From assembly GCA_028064945.1 (NCBI GenBank), contig JAPTWQ010000024.1:1-26836 (forward strand): a stretch of DNA of 26,836 nt. Reading direction: 5' to 3'. Positions 1 through 9,171 of the stretch are shown piece by piece (within the stretch, counting starts at the first letter, position 1; every line of letters starts with the position of its first letter). This stretch comes from Nitrospiraceae bacterium. GTDB taxonomy: Bacteria > Nitrospirota_A > Leptospirillia > Leptospirillales > Leptospirillaceae. The notes under the pieces were generated by a model. The model made no database searches and had not been told where the DNA came from. It worked only from the letters and a program-made list of their open reading frames with translations. Made by a program: the position numbers and the translations under genes.

Positions 1-76
1 CCTGGGGCCATGAGTTCTGCGCCCCTGCCATCCTTATGGCACGGGTCACAATCTCGGATACAACTCCTTCGGGCAC
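1..76 (-). CDS. possible 5' end of an unidentified gene downstream of tsaD (partial)
   Basis: A reading frame opens with GTG at position 76 and stays open for 25 codons to the window edge, with the peptide beginning MPEGVVSEIVTRAIRMAGAQ. A purine-rich stretch (AGGATGGAGAAGG) lies just upstream, and the start falls 12 bp after the tsaD stop, in the same frame. That spacing would suit a third gene of the clpC-tsaD transcript. Too little sequence is present to assign a family. It could also be non-coding readthrough sequence, so this is a tentative call. Confidence 0.3.
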   Translation of the reverse strand, partial: MPEGVVSEIVTRAIRMAGAQNSWPQ

Positions 77-88
77 GCCTTCTCCATC

Positions 89-1093
89 CTAATCCTCATC
101 CCATCGTGGACGGGGAGCGATCTCATCGTAGGGAAACGAACTGAACTGTCCACTCCTAAAAATCTCCAAACCCATCAAAGCTACCATAACTGCATTGTCC
201 CCGCAAAGGGGGCGAGGAGCCACGAAAAGGGAGACTCCCATTTCTCCGCACAGGGACTCCAGCGCCTTTCGAAAGGCCCCGTTGGCTGCCACGCCTCCCC
301 CAACAAGAAGAGCCGGAGGACGGTAATGGCGGAGAGCCTTCCCCAAGCGATCGACAATATGGGAAATGATCGCTTCCTGACAGGTGGCCGCAAGATAGGG
401 CCTTCCTGAAGGATCTTTTCCTTCCCGGGAGACAAGCGAAACAAACGCAGTTTTCAGCCCTGAAAAACTCATATCAAACGGCATGGGTGTCTGGATATTC
501 TTGACAAGGCGATCGACTTCTCCCTCGTAAAGGGAGGCGAGGCGCTCAATTTCTGGCCCTCCGGGATACGGAAGCCCCAGAGCTTTGGCTCCCTTGTCAA
601 AGGCCTCTCCTGCAGCATCGTCGACAGTTCGGGCCAGAAGCTCCAGTTTAGGCCAGGCACTGAGGCCATAGAGGTGGGAGTGCCCTCCCGAAACAACAAG
701 CCCCAGAGCCCCGTGAGGGATCTCGTCAACCGAGCCAACAGCCACACGAAGATGCGCCCGAACATGGTGGACCGGTATGATGGGCAGCCTCGAAAAGAAG
801 CATAGACCTTTGAGATAGGCAATGGCCGACAGGAGTCCTCCAGAAAGCCCCGGTCCGATCGTCAATGCTGCCGCAGTGAGATCGGAGAGGCCTCGCCCGG
901 TTTCCCTGAAGGCATCATCTACGAGTTGGGGGAGATGAAGGGCATGGGTACGGGAGGCAAGTTCGGGGACGACCCCCCCGAAGGGAGCATGCAGAGAGCT
1001 TTGGGAAAGGGAGCGATGAAAAAGAATGGCCCCGGTCATGTCGACCAGGGCCACAGATGTATCGTCACAGGACGTTTCGAGGGCCAGAATCAT
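89..1093 (-). CDS. tsaD: tRNA N6-adenosine threonylcarbamoyltransferase TsaD
   Basis: TsaD (Kae1/YgjD family) transfers the threonylcarbamoyl group from TC-AMP to A37 of ANN-reading tRNAs, working with TsaB and TsaE in the cytoplasm. The 334-residue protein starts with the typical MILALETSCDDTS, an ASKHA-fold phosphate loop. It has a metal-binding H-x3-H (residues 110-114), the nucleotide-binding VVSGGHS (133-139), DDAAGEAFDKGAK (158-170), GGGVAANG (265-272) and the metal-ligand Asp in CGDN (297-300). Length is normal for the family. The frame is open further upstream into clpC, but the conserved N-terminus fixes the start at the ATG at 1093, 10 bp after the clpC stop. The Shine-Dalgarno is weak, so translation may be coupled to clpC. 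The H-x3-H reads HVRAH, where relatives often have Glu in the middle. Confidence 0.97.
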   Translation of the reverse strand: MILALETSCDDTSVALVDMTGAILFHRSLSQSSLHAPFGGVVPELASRTHALHLPQLVDDAFRETGRGLSDLTAAALTIGPGLSGGLLSAIAYLKGLCFFSRLPIIPVHHVRAHLRVAVGSVDEIPHGALGLVVSGGHSHLYGLSAWPKLELLARTVDDAAGEAFDKGAKALGLPYPGGPEIERLASLYEGEVDRLVKNIQTPMPFDMSFSGLKTAFVSLVSREGKDPSGRPYLAATCQEAIISHIVDRLGKALRHYRPPALLVGGGVAANGAFRKALESLCGEMGVSLFVAPRPLCGDNAVMVALMGLEIFRSGQFSSFPYDEIAPRPRWDED

Positions 1094-1103
1094 GAAAGGA
1101 AAA

Positions 1104-3545
<2,442 letters not shown>

Positions 3546-3851
3546 GGCAGGGCTCCTGAATTTGGCTCAAGCAATATGGTCCAGCAATACTTTCCCCTAA
3601 TAAAAATAGTAATCCTGCCCCGGTACCCTGTCAAGAATCAAAATAAATACAGCATCCTTGACAACGATGGAACGGCGAAGGGTCTCTCCATGATACTCTT
3701 GGAGGGGGCCAATTGGATTTTTTCGACAATTCGGGGTAATTTCAGAAAGGCTGTGACGTCTTTTTTAAGAGACCCCGGCAATCCCTCTCATATCCGAATA
3801 AGCCACCCTGACGTTTTTGCCAATATCTGCCATAGGCAGGAAAGGATTCTC
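3546..3851. other. divergent spacer between clpC and bioB
   Basis: This 306-bp spacer carries the clpC promoter on one strand and must carry the bioB promoter on the other. On the plus strand TTGACA occurs at 3658-3663 but has no matching -10 at 16-18 bp. TTAAGA...TCATAT with a 17-bp spacer, near 3766-3794, is only a weak candidate. I see no clear BirA operator. The bioB frame stays open through the spacer without a stop, which I take as chance in this stop-poor region. A ribosome-binding site AGGAAAGG sits just before the bioB start. Confidence 0.6.
3606..3634 (-). promoter_or_regulatory. sigma-70-type promoter for clpC-tsaD
   Basis: On the minus strand TTGACA (3634-3629) is followed by exactly 17 bp and then TACTAT (3611-3606), a near-consensus vegetative promoter. 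Transcription would start around 3599, giving a leader of about 55 nt before the clpC ATG. No CtsR heptad repeat or CIRCE inverted repeat is visible around it, so the heat-shock control common in other clpC genes is not evident here. Confidence 0.75.
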
Positions 3852-4889
3852 ATGATGAACGAAAAAGAGACCCTCGACAGAATCAGAGAGTGTCGCCAAT
3901 CATCCCTCGCCGGAGATGGAATTTCTCCGGAACAAGCCCTCTGGCTCCTCTCTCTCCCCGAAGACTTTTCCCCTGTCATCAGTGAGGGGGCCGATGCCGT
4001 CCGAGAAAAATTCCGTGGACGTCTTATTGATCCTTGCACTGTCATGAATGCAAAATCTGGCGCTTGTTCTGAAGACTGCCATTTTTGCGCCCAGTCAACC
4101 CACTTCCGCACCATTGCGCCGACCTATGACCTGCTGGCAGCCAATAAAATTGTCGAGGCTGCCAAGGCGGCCCAACAAAATGGAACCCGTCGATTTTGTA
4201 TCGGCACAAGCGGACGAAGCCTTGAGAATCCGACAGAACTTCGCATCGTCGAAGACGCTCTGGGAAGAATGCATTCGGAGCTTGGACTCTGGGCCTGCGC
4301 CACTCTTGGTTCGGTGTCAGGGGAGACTGTGTCCATTCTCAAGAGTGCCGGACTTGACCGTTTACATCACAATCTTGAAACCTCCCGAAATCATTTTCCC
4401 AAAATCGTCTCCACCCATGCCTATGATGAGCGCGTCTCAACGGTCCGAATGGCCAAAGACGCCGGAATCTCTGTTTGCTCAGGTGGAATCTTTGGGGTAG
4501 GAGAATCCAACGAAGACAGAGTTTCCCTTTTCTCTCTCCTCCGGGAACTTGACGTTGATTCGATCCCGATCAATTTTCTCGTCCCGATTGCGGGAACCCC
4601 TCTCTCCGAGAACGACCCCGCTCTCGGGGCTAACGAGGCTCTCAGAATTATCTCCGTAAGTCGACTTTTCTTCCCTCAAAAAGAGGTCAGGATTTGTGGA
4701 GGAAGGATTCATGCGCTGAAGAACCGCCATCCAGAAATTTTTTACAATGGAGCTGACGGGGTTATGATCGGGAACTACCTGACTCGATCGGGTCGCTCAC
4801 CGGATCTCGACATCCAGATGATCCGTGAGGAAGGGTTCGATCTTGTCCCTCCGCATGCTCTTCCTTCTCCGACCGTCCACATTGACTGA
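3852..4889 (+). CDS. bioB: biotin synthase BioB
   Basis: BioB is a radical SAM enzyme that inserts sulfur into dethiobiotin to make biotin, using a [4Fe-4S] cluster for SAM cleavage and a sacrificial [2Fe-2S] cluster. The 345-residue protein has the SAM cluster motif C-x3-C-x2-C (C72, C76, C79). It also has Cys residues at positions expected for the second cluster (C116 in FCIG, C148 in WACA, C209 in SVCSGG) with the ligand Arg in VRICGGR (R280), and YNGADG...GNYLT near the C-terminus. Length is usual. The frame is open far upstream, but the family N-terminus and the AGGAAAGG about 10 bp before ATGATG fix the start. It is the first gene of a plus-strand operon, and bioW overlaps its 3' end. 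Confidence 0.97.
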   Translation: MMNEKETLDRIRECRQSSLAGDGISPEQALWLLSLPEDFSPVISEGADAVREKFRGRLIDPCTVMNAKSGACSEDCHFCAQSTHFRTIAPTYDLLAANKIVEAAKAAQQNGTRRFCIGTSGRSLENPTELRIVEDALGRMHSELGLWACATLGSVSGETVSILKSAGLDRLHHNLETSRNHFPKIVSTHAYDERVSTVRMAKDAGISVCSGGIFGVGESNEDRVSLFSLLRELDVDSIPINFLVPIAGTPLSENDPALGANEALRIISVSRLFFPQKEVRICGGRIHALKNRHPEIFYNGADGVMIGNYLTRSGRSPDLDIQMIREEGFDLVPPHALPSPTVHID

Positions 4890-5712
4890 GCCTTATTTCA
4901 GCATCCGGATGAGGATCCACAAAGACGGTCGTCACATTTCCGGCGCCGAGGATCTTGTTTCGTCTGAAAACTTCGAGCGCACCATTGCTCGGTTGGCTTC
5001 GAGGTTGCCTCTTTATCTGAACGAAACTCCCTCCCTCCAGCAGATTCTTACCATTGACCCGATTCCGCCTTCGAACATTCACCAAGGGGCGCTCCTACCG
5101 ATTCGTGTGCTTGAGTCGTCGAACATCAAAGAGTCTCAGGAAGCAGTTCGGATGATTCTGGAAAACCTTCTGCCTCCCTCCTTGGCGTCTCGGGTGCTCA
5201 CGATATTTGAAGAAGAGATTTTAGGGCATCCTCCCCGAAATGGAGCCTTGCTCGTCAATGAAGAGGGCCGCATCTTAAATGAGTCTGCGACAGAGGGGGT
5301 TCGGACAACCCACTTCGGATGCCTCCCGGTTCTCCGAAAAACACTTGAAGAGGCTGCCGCCCGGAGTCTCGTCCAGCCGAGTTACCGATTCGTTGATGCC
5401 CTCATTCTTTCGAGTAAGGTTCTTATGGCCGAAGAAATCCTGCTTGAGCTTTGCGCCTCGGATGATCCGAACTACCAGACGGGATACATCGCCTCCCGAA
5501 CAACAGGATACATTCGCATTCCCTTCATCAAGCCGGAAGGACTCCCCAGAGGAGGGAGACTCTACATTCTCAGAAGTGAACATGTCTTGAAAGATCTTTT
5601 GGCATTTCTTCGTGAAACTCCCGTTCTCTTTTCCTCGCAGCAGCCCCATTCGCCTCTTCCGTTCAAACTTGCCTCGATTCACGATCTTGAGCCCACGGGG
5701 AGGCAAGGCTGA
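4843..5712 (+). CDS. bioW: 6-carboxyhexanoate--CoA ligase (pimeloyl-CoA synthetase) BioW
   Basis: BioW activates pimelate with ATP and CoA to pimeloyl-CoA, the substrate of BioF. The protein shows the family's opening YFSIRMR followed by GRHISGAEDLV, a middle RGALL-like segment (NGALLVNEEGRIL), a GVRTTHFG segment and the diagnostic CASDDPNYQTGYIAS, then GYIRIPFIK and a glycine-rich end (GGRLYIL). The start is uncertain. TTG at 4843 has GAGGAAGGG about 7 bp upstream and is chosen here. GTG at 4825, ATG at 4855 and TTG at 4882 (overlapping the bioB stop, giving the family's usual short N-terminus) are alternatives. In every case the gene overlaps the end of bioB, which suggests translational coupling. 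It is followed by bioF after 1 bp. Confidence 0.93.
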   Translation: MSLRMLFLLRPSTLTEPYFSIRMRIHKDGRHISGAEDLVSSENFERTIARLASRLPLYLNETPSLQQILTIDPIPPSNIHQGALLPIRVLESSNIKESQEAVRMILENLLPPSLASRVLTIFEEEILGHPPRNGALLVNEEGRILNESATEGVRTTHFGCLPVLRKTLEEAAARSLVQPSYRFVDALILSSKVLMAEEILLELCASDDPNYQTGYIASRTTGYIRIPFIKPEGLPRGGRLYILRSEHVLKDLLAFLRETPVLFSSQQPHSPLPFKLASIHDLEPTGRQG

Positions 5713-5713
5713 A

Positions 5714-6844
5714 ATGGAAGAATCCATTTCCTCCCTTATCGAAAAAAATTATGCAGCTCTTGAAACCTCAGGACGTTTCAAAAAGATGCCTCCTCCTGGG
5801 TTAGTCTCCCTCTCCTCAAACGATTACCTGGGCCTTTCCCGCAACCCCCTGGTTATCGAGGCATCCCTTCGTGCCACCAGAAACTTCGGAACTGGCGCGA
5901 CGGGATCGCGTTACCTCTCCGGAAACCACCCACTCAACCGTGACCTTTCCGATTCCACCTCCCAGTTCAAAACAGGAGGGAAAGGGACTGCACTTGTTTT
6001 CTCATCCGGTTATCATGCGAATCTGGCGACCGTATCAATGATTTCAGAGTTCAGCCCTTTGGTATTTTCTGATTCAGAAAATCATGCATCCCTTATTGAC
6101 GGGATGAGGAATCTAAAGGGACGCAAAGTTGTATATCCACACAACAACCCCGAATTCATCAGGGAATATCTCAAGGAAAATCCGCAGAAAAAGCCAGTAA
6201 TTGTCACTGAATCCCTTTTCAGCATGAGGGGAGACTTGGCCCCACTGCGTGCTCTTTTTGAAATTGCAGAAGAATACGATGGGATTCTTGTCATTGATGA
6301 AGCCCATGCCACAGGAACGACAGGGATCAGCGGGAGAGGGGCCCTCGAGGCTCTTGGCCTTCCTTATGTTCCAGGACGAATGATTCTGACAGGGACTTAC
6401 TCCAAAGCCTTGGGAAGCTTGGGAGGATTTGTCATTCTTCATGAAAAGGCCGCGAAAATTTTGGAGTCAACTGCCCGCACGCTTATTTACACAACCGCAC
6501 TTCCTCCCGGAGTTCTGGCTGCGTCACTTGAAGCCATTCGCGTTCTTGCTGAAACCACAGAAATCGTGAGAAGCCTCCAGAGAGAAAGCCAAATATGGAA
6601 TGCATATCTCCAAGGTGACACAGAATCCTCCTCTCCCATTATTCCAGTCAGGGGCGATGTCCCGACACTTCAGTCAATCTCGGACAGCCTTCGAACACAG
6701 GGCTATCATCTTCCGGTCATCACCTACCCTACTGTCCCGCGAGGAGAAGACATGCTCAGACTGTCCGTTAACATTGGATGGGACAAAAATGTCAGAAAAA
6801 CCCTCGAGACGCTCCTCCCTCCCGGGAAAGGAGGCCAGAAATGA
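5714..6844 (+). CDS. bioF: 8-amino-7-oxononanoate synthase BioF
   Basis: BioF is a PLP-dependent alpha-oxoamine synthase that condenses pimeloyl-CoA with L-alanine to give KAPA, CO2 and CoA. From the ATG at 5714 the protein has 376 residues, a normal length. It shows SSNDYLGL (34-41), GTGATGSRYLSGNH (59-72), the PLP-contacting DEAHATGTTG (195-204), and the Schiff-base lysine in TGTYSKALGSLGG (K231), with LRLSVNIGW near the end. The frame is open 34 codons upstream, inside bioW. The chosen start follows the bioW stop by 1 bp and has GGGGAGG about 10 bp ahead. Its stop overlaps the next start as ATGA. CAI-1 synthases and glycine C-acetyltransferase (Kbl) are related, but the position beside bioW and bioB favours BioF. 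Confidence 0.95.
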   Translation: MEESISSLIEKNYAALETSGRFKKMPPPGLVSLSSNDYLGLSRNPLVIEASLRATRNFGTGATGSRYLSGNHPLNRDLSDSTSQFKTGGKGTALVFSSGYHANLATVSMISEFSPLVFSDSENHASLIDGMRNLKGRKVVYPHNNPEFIREYLKENPQKKPVIVTESLFSMRGDLAPLRALFEIAEEYDGILVIDEAHATGTTGISGRGALEALGLPYVPGRMILTGTYSKALGSLGGFVILHEKAAKILESTARTLIYTTALPPGVLAASLEAIRVLAETTEIVRSLQRESQIWNAYLQGDTESSSPIIPVRGDVPTLQSISDSLRTQGYHLPVITYPTVPRGEDMLRLSVNIGWDKNVRKTLETLLPPGKGGQK

Positions 6845-8877
6845 GTGGCATTCATCGAAGTGATTTGCGGCAAAACATTCCCTTGACGCTCACCCCCAAC
6901 GACCATCTTTTTAAAAATGGCGACCTTTGTGGAATCTGGGGAAACTCGATGGAGATCAACGCAGATCAGAGAGGAATTCATGGGGCATACTGGAAGGGAA
7001 TGCGCCATTTTTCCACTTACTTTCTAGAAGTTGCCGGAAAACCGGTCTTACCTATCACACCTCTTTCCGATGGTGGCAATGGGCCCAGCCCCTTTCTTTT
7101 CTCCCTAATCCTTCTTGGACCGTCAATCACTTCCGATTTCGCTTCGTCAAAGGGGAAAAATCTTTTCGTGGATGGTCCGCTCCTTGTTAGACACAAGCGT
7201 TTTTGTTTGAGTAACGGCTTCGAAGATGAAGTCAAGATAAAGAATCATGCTCCTTTTGACATACAAATCCCCGTCGCAATCAAAGCTGATGCCGACTTTC
7301 GGGATATCATGGACATCCGGGGCATCCGCTCTCGTTGGCCAGAGCACAAGATCGAAAGATTCCAAGAGGAGGCAACGAGCGAACTCCTTCTTACCTGCCT
7401 TGGCGAAGACGGAGTTCGACGCAGTTCGATCATCCGCCTTTGGGGGAGCGGCTTCAAAACTTCACCTCAAGGATTTGAGGGCAATCTTCCTATCCCTGCC
7501 AAGGGAGCAGCGACCTTTCAAATTTCATCTCTATTTGTTGAGGGGAACAATACTGATCGTCCCGCACTGAAACGAAATACGCCAGAAAAACTCAGCCACC
7601 TTGAACGTCTTGACCAAAAAGAAGACCGGGTTTTCAGAAGCAAGTGGCCTAAAATTGCCAGCGATCAACTTCCATTAGGTCGCTGGTGTAACAATGCGCT
7701 GCAAGATCTCAGAATATTGTTGACCCCCCAGGCGACCGGTCCCTACCCTTATGCGGGGGTTCCCTGGTTTTCAACACCTTTTGGACGAGATGCTCTGATC
7801 ACAGGTTTCTTTACTTTATGGGCCTACCCAGAGCTATCACGATCCATCTTGGCCTTTCTCGCAAAGAATCAGGCAACAAGACATGATTCCCTCAGGGATG
7901 CCCAACCCGGCAAGATTCTTCATGAATATCGATACGGGGAGGTTGCCAATGATCCCTCAATTCCTTTTTCCTGCTATTATGGGTCCGTCGACTCAACCCC
8001 ATTATTCATCGCACTTGCGGCTGAATATCTTCAAAAAACCGGAAACCGATCTTTCCTTTTAAAAATTCGCCCGGCCCTCCACCATGCCATGGAATGGATT
8101 GAAAATTTCGGCATCAATCCAGACTCCGGTTTTCTCGTTTATTCGGGGGATCAAGAGGGTGGACTCATCCAAAAGGGATGGAAGGATTCCGGAGATTCCA
8201 TTTTTCACGCCGATGGTCGAATTGCCCCTCATCCGATTGCGCTTTCCGAAGTTCAGGGATACTTGTATATGTCCTACATCGGATACGCCGCCCTCCTCTC
8301 AGATTGGGGAGACACCAAGAAGGCCAAAAGCTACCTCCGGAAAGCAACAACTCTAAAGAACAATTTTAATGACCTCTTCTGGAGCCCTTCCATTCGTATG
8401 TTTGCCCTTGCCATTGACGGAAAAGGTTTCCCCTGTGAAGTCCGTAGCTCAAATGCAGGTCATCTTCTTTTTACTGGCATTGCAAAAAACTCACTTGCCA
8501 GAAAAACAGGGAAGGAACTCCTGCAACCGGACATGTTTTCAGGGTATGGCATCAGAACAATAGGAAGTAATGAAGTCCGTTACAACCCTGTCTCTTACCA
8601 TAATGGGTCTGTCTGGCCTCACGACAATGCATTGATCATCGATGGACTGAAAAGATATAGGCTAATGGCTGAGGCAAAGCGATTGACTGATGCCTATCTA
8701 TCAGCCCTGGCGCTCTTTCCTGGAGAACGACCACCCGAGCTGTATTGTGGGTTTTCTAAGGACAATACGACATCAGGTCCTCTCCCCTACCCTACTTCCT
8801 GCAGAATACAGGCTTGGTCCGTCACATCATTTCTTAAGGTCCTCGAGGTTCTCCGATCCATGACATTAAAACCCTAA
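6841..8877 (+). CDS. amylo-alpha-1,6-glucosidase / glycogen-debranching-type glycoside hydrolase
   Basis: The 678-residue protein has a beta-rich N-terminal domain (about 20-240, the GDE_N_bis-like part) and a six-hairpin catalytic-type domain (about 275-670). It shows PWFSTPFGRDAL (308-319), HEYRYGE (361-367), YYGSVDSTPLF (379-389), GWKDSGDS (446-453), EVQGYLY (470-476) and YHNGSVWPHDNA (586-597), typical of bacterial amylo-1,6-glucosidase-like proteins. Members act on alpha-1,6 branches of glycogen-like glucans or on related small glycosides; the substrate here is not shown. There is no signal peptide, so it is probably cytoplasmic. The ATG overlaps the bioF stop (ATGA) and has AGGAGG upstream, so it is co-translated with the biotin genes although it has no obvious role in biotin synthesis. 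No other glycogen gene is in the window. Confidence 0.9.
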   Translation: MSGIHRSDLRQNIPLTLTPNDHLFKNGDLCGIWGNSMEINADQRGIHGAYWKGMRHFSTYFLEVAGKPVLPITPLSDGGNGPSPFLFSLILLGPSITSDFASSKGKNLFVDGPLLVRHKRFCLSNGFEDEVKIKNHAPFDIQIPVAIKADADFRDIMDIRGIRSRWPEHKIERFQEEATSELLLTCLGEDGVRRSSIIRLWGSGFKTSPQGFEGNLPIPAKGAATFQISSLFVEGNNTDRPALKRNTPEKLSHLERLDQKEDRVFRSKWPKIASDQLPLGRWCNNALQDLRILLTPQATGPYPYAGVPWFSTPFGRDALITGFFTLWAYPELSRSILAFLAKNQATRHDSLRDAQPGKILHEYRYGEVANDPSIPFSCYYGSVDSTPLFIALAAEYLQKTGNRSFLLKIRPALHHAMEWIENFGINPDSGFLVYSGDQEGGLIQKGWKDSGDSIFHADGRIAPHPIALSEVQGYLYMSYIGYAALLSDWGDTKKAKSYLRKATTLKNNFNDLFWSPSIRMFALAIDGKGFPCEVRSSNAGHLLFTGIAKNSLARKTGKELLQPDMFSGYGIRTIGSNEVRYNPVSYHNGSVWPHDNALIIDGLKRYRLMAEAKRLTDAYLSALALFPGERPPELYCGFSKDNTTSGPLPYPTSCRIQAWSVTSFLKVLEVLRSMTLKP

Positions 8878-9171
8878 GAGGAGGATTATTCCTAAGACAA
8901 CTCTCATTGCCTCAAGGCACTTAATAAGAACAGAAAATTGAGAGCGGCCCGGCTCTAGGAGAAAAAAAGCATAAGTGCGAGTTTTGGACCAAATTACTTG
9001 ATTTTACAAATAATCCCCGTATAATTTCCTACAGGATATGCGATCTGCTTGGGCATGACTTCGGTAGAAACCAAGACCATAAGCCGTCTCTCATGCTCAG
9101 GAGTCAAGGGAAGTTCAGGATTGAAGGCTCTCGTCTAATAAGAGTCTTTTCTATTCCGATTGAGGTAGAGA
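8878..9171. other. spacer between the debranching enzyme and the PBP gene
   Basis: This 294-bp spacer begins with AGGAGG a few bases after the stop of the debranching enzyme, but no proper start codon follows it. A short GC-rich hairpin (AGAGC/GCTCT arms, 8941-8956) has no T-run and would be a poor terminator. A plus-strand promoter lies at 8998-9025, leaving a leader of about 140 nt before the PBP start. No tRNA or convincing small RNA fold was seen. A short minus-strand reading frame (8994-9107) is discussed among the findings. Confidence 0.5.
8998..9025 (+). promoter_or_regulatory. sigma-70-type promoter for the PBP-CBS gene pair
   Basis: TTGATT (8998-9003) is separated by 16 bp from a perfect TATAAT (9020-9025). 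The start of transcription would fall near 9032. It is the best promoter match on the plus strand in this spacer and is correctly placed for the PBP gene. Confidence 0.65.

Noticed and set aside
3658..3697. TTGACA with a distant GATACT as a bioB promoter
   Set aside because: The spacing is about 28 bp, too long for a sigma-70 promoter.
8941..8956. GC-rich hairpin as a terminator for the biotin operon
   Set aside because: Only a 5-bp stem and no following T-run, so it is not a convincing rho-independent terminator.
9055..9138. 27-codon plus-strand ORF in the PBP leader
   Set aside because: Ribosome-binding site is poor and the peptide shows no known pattern; too short to support.
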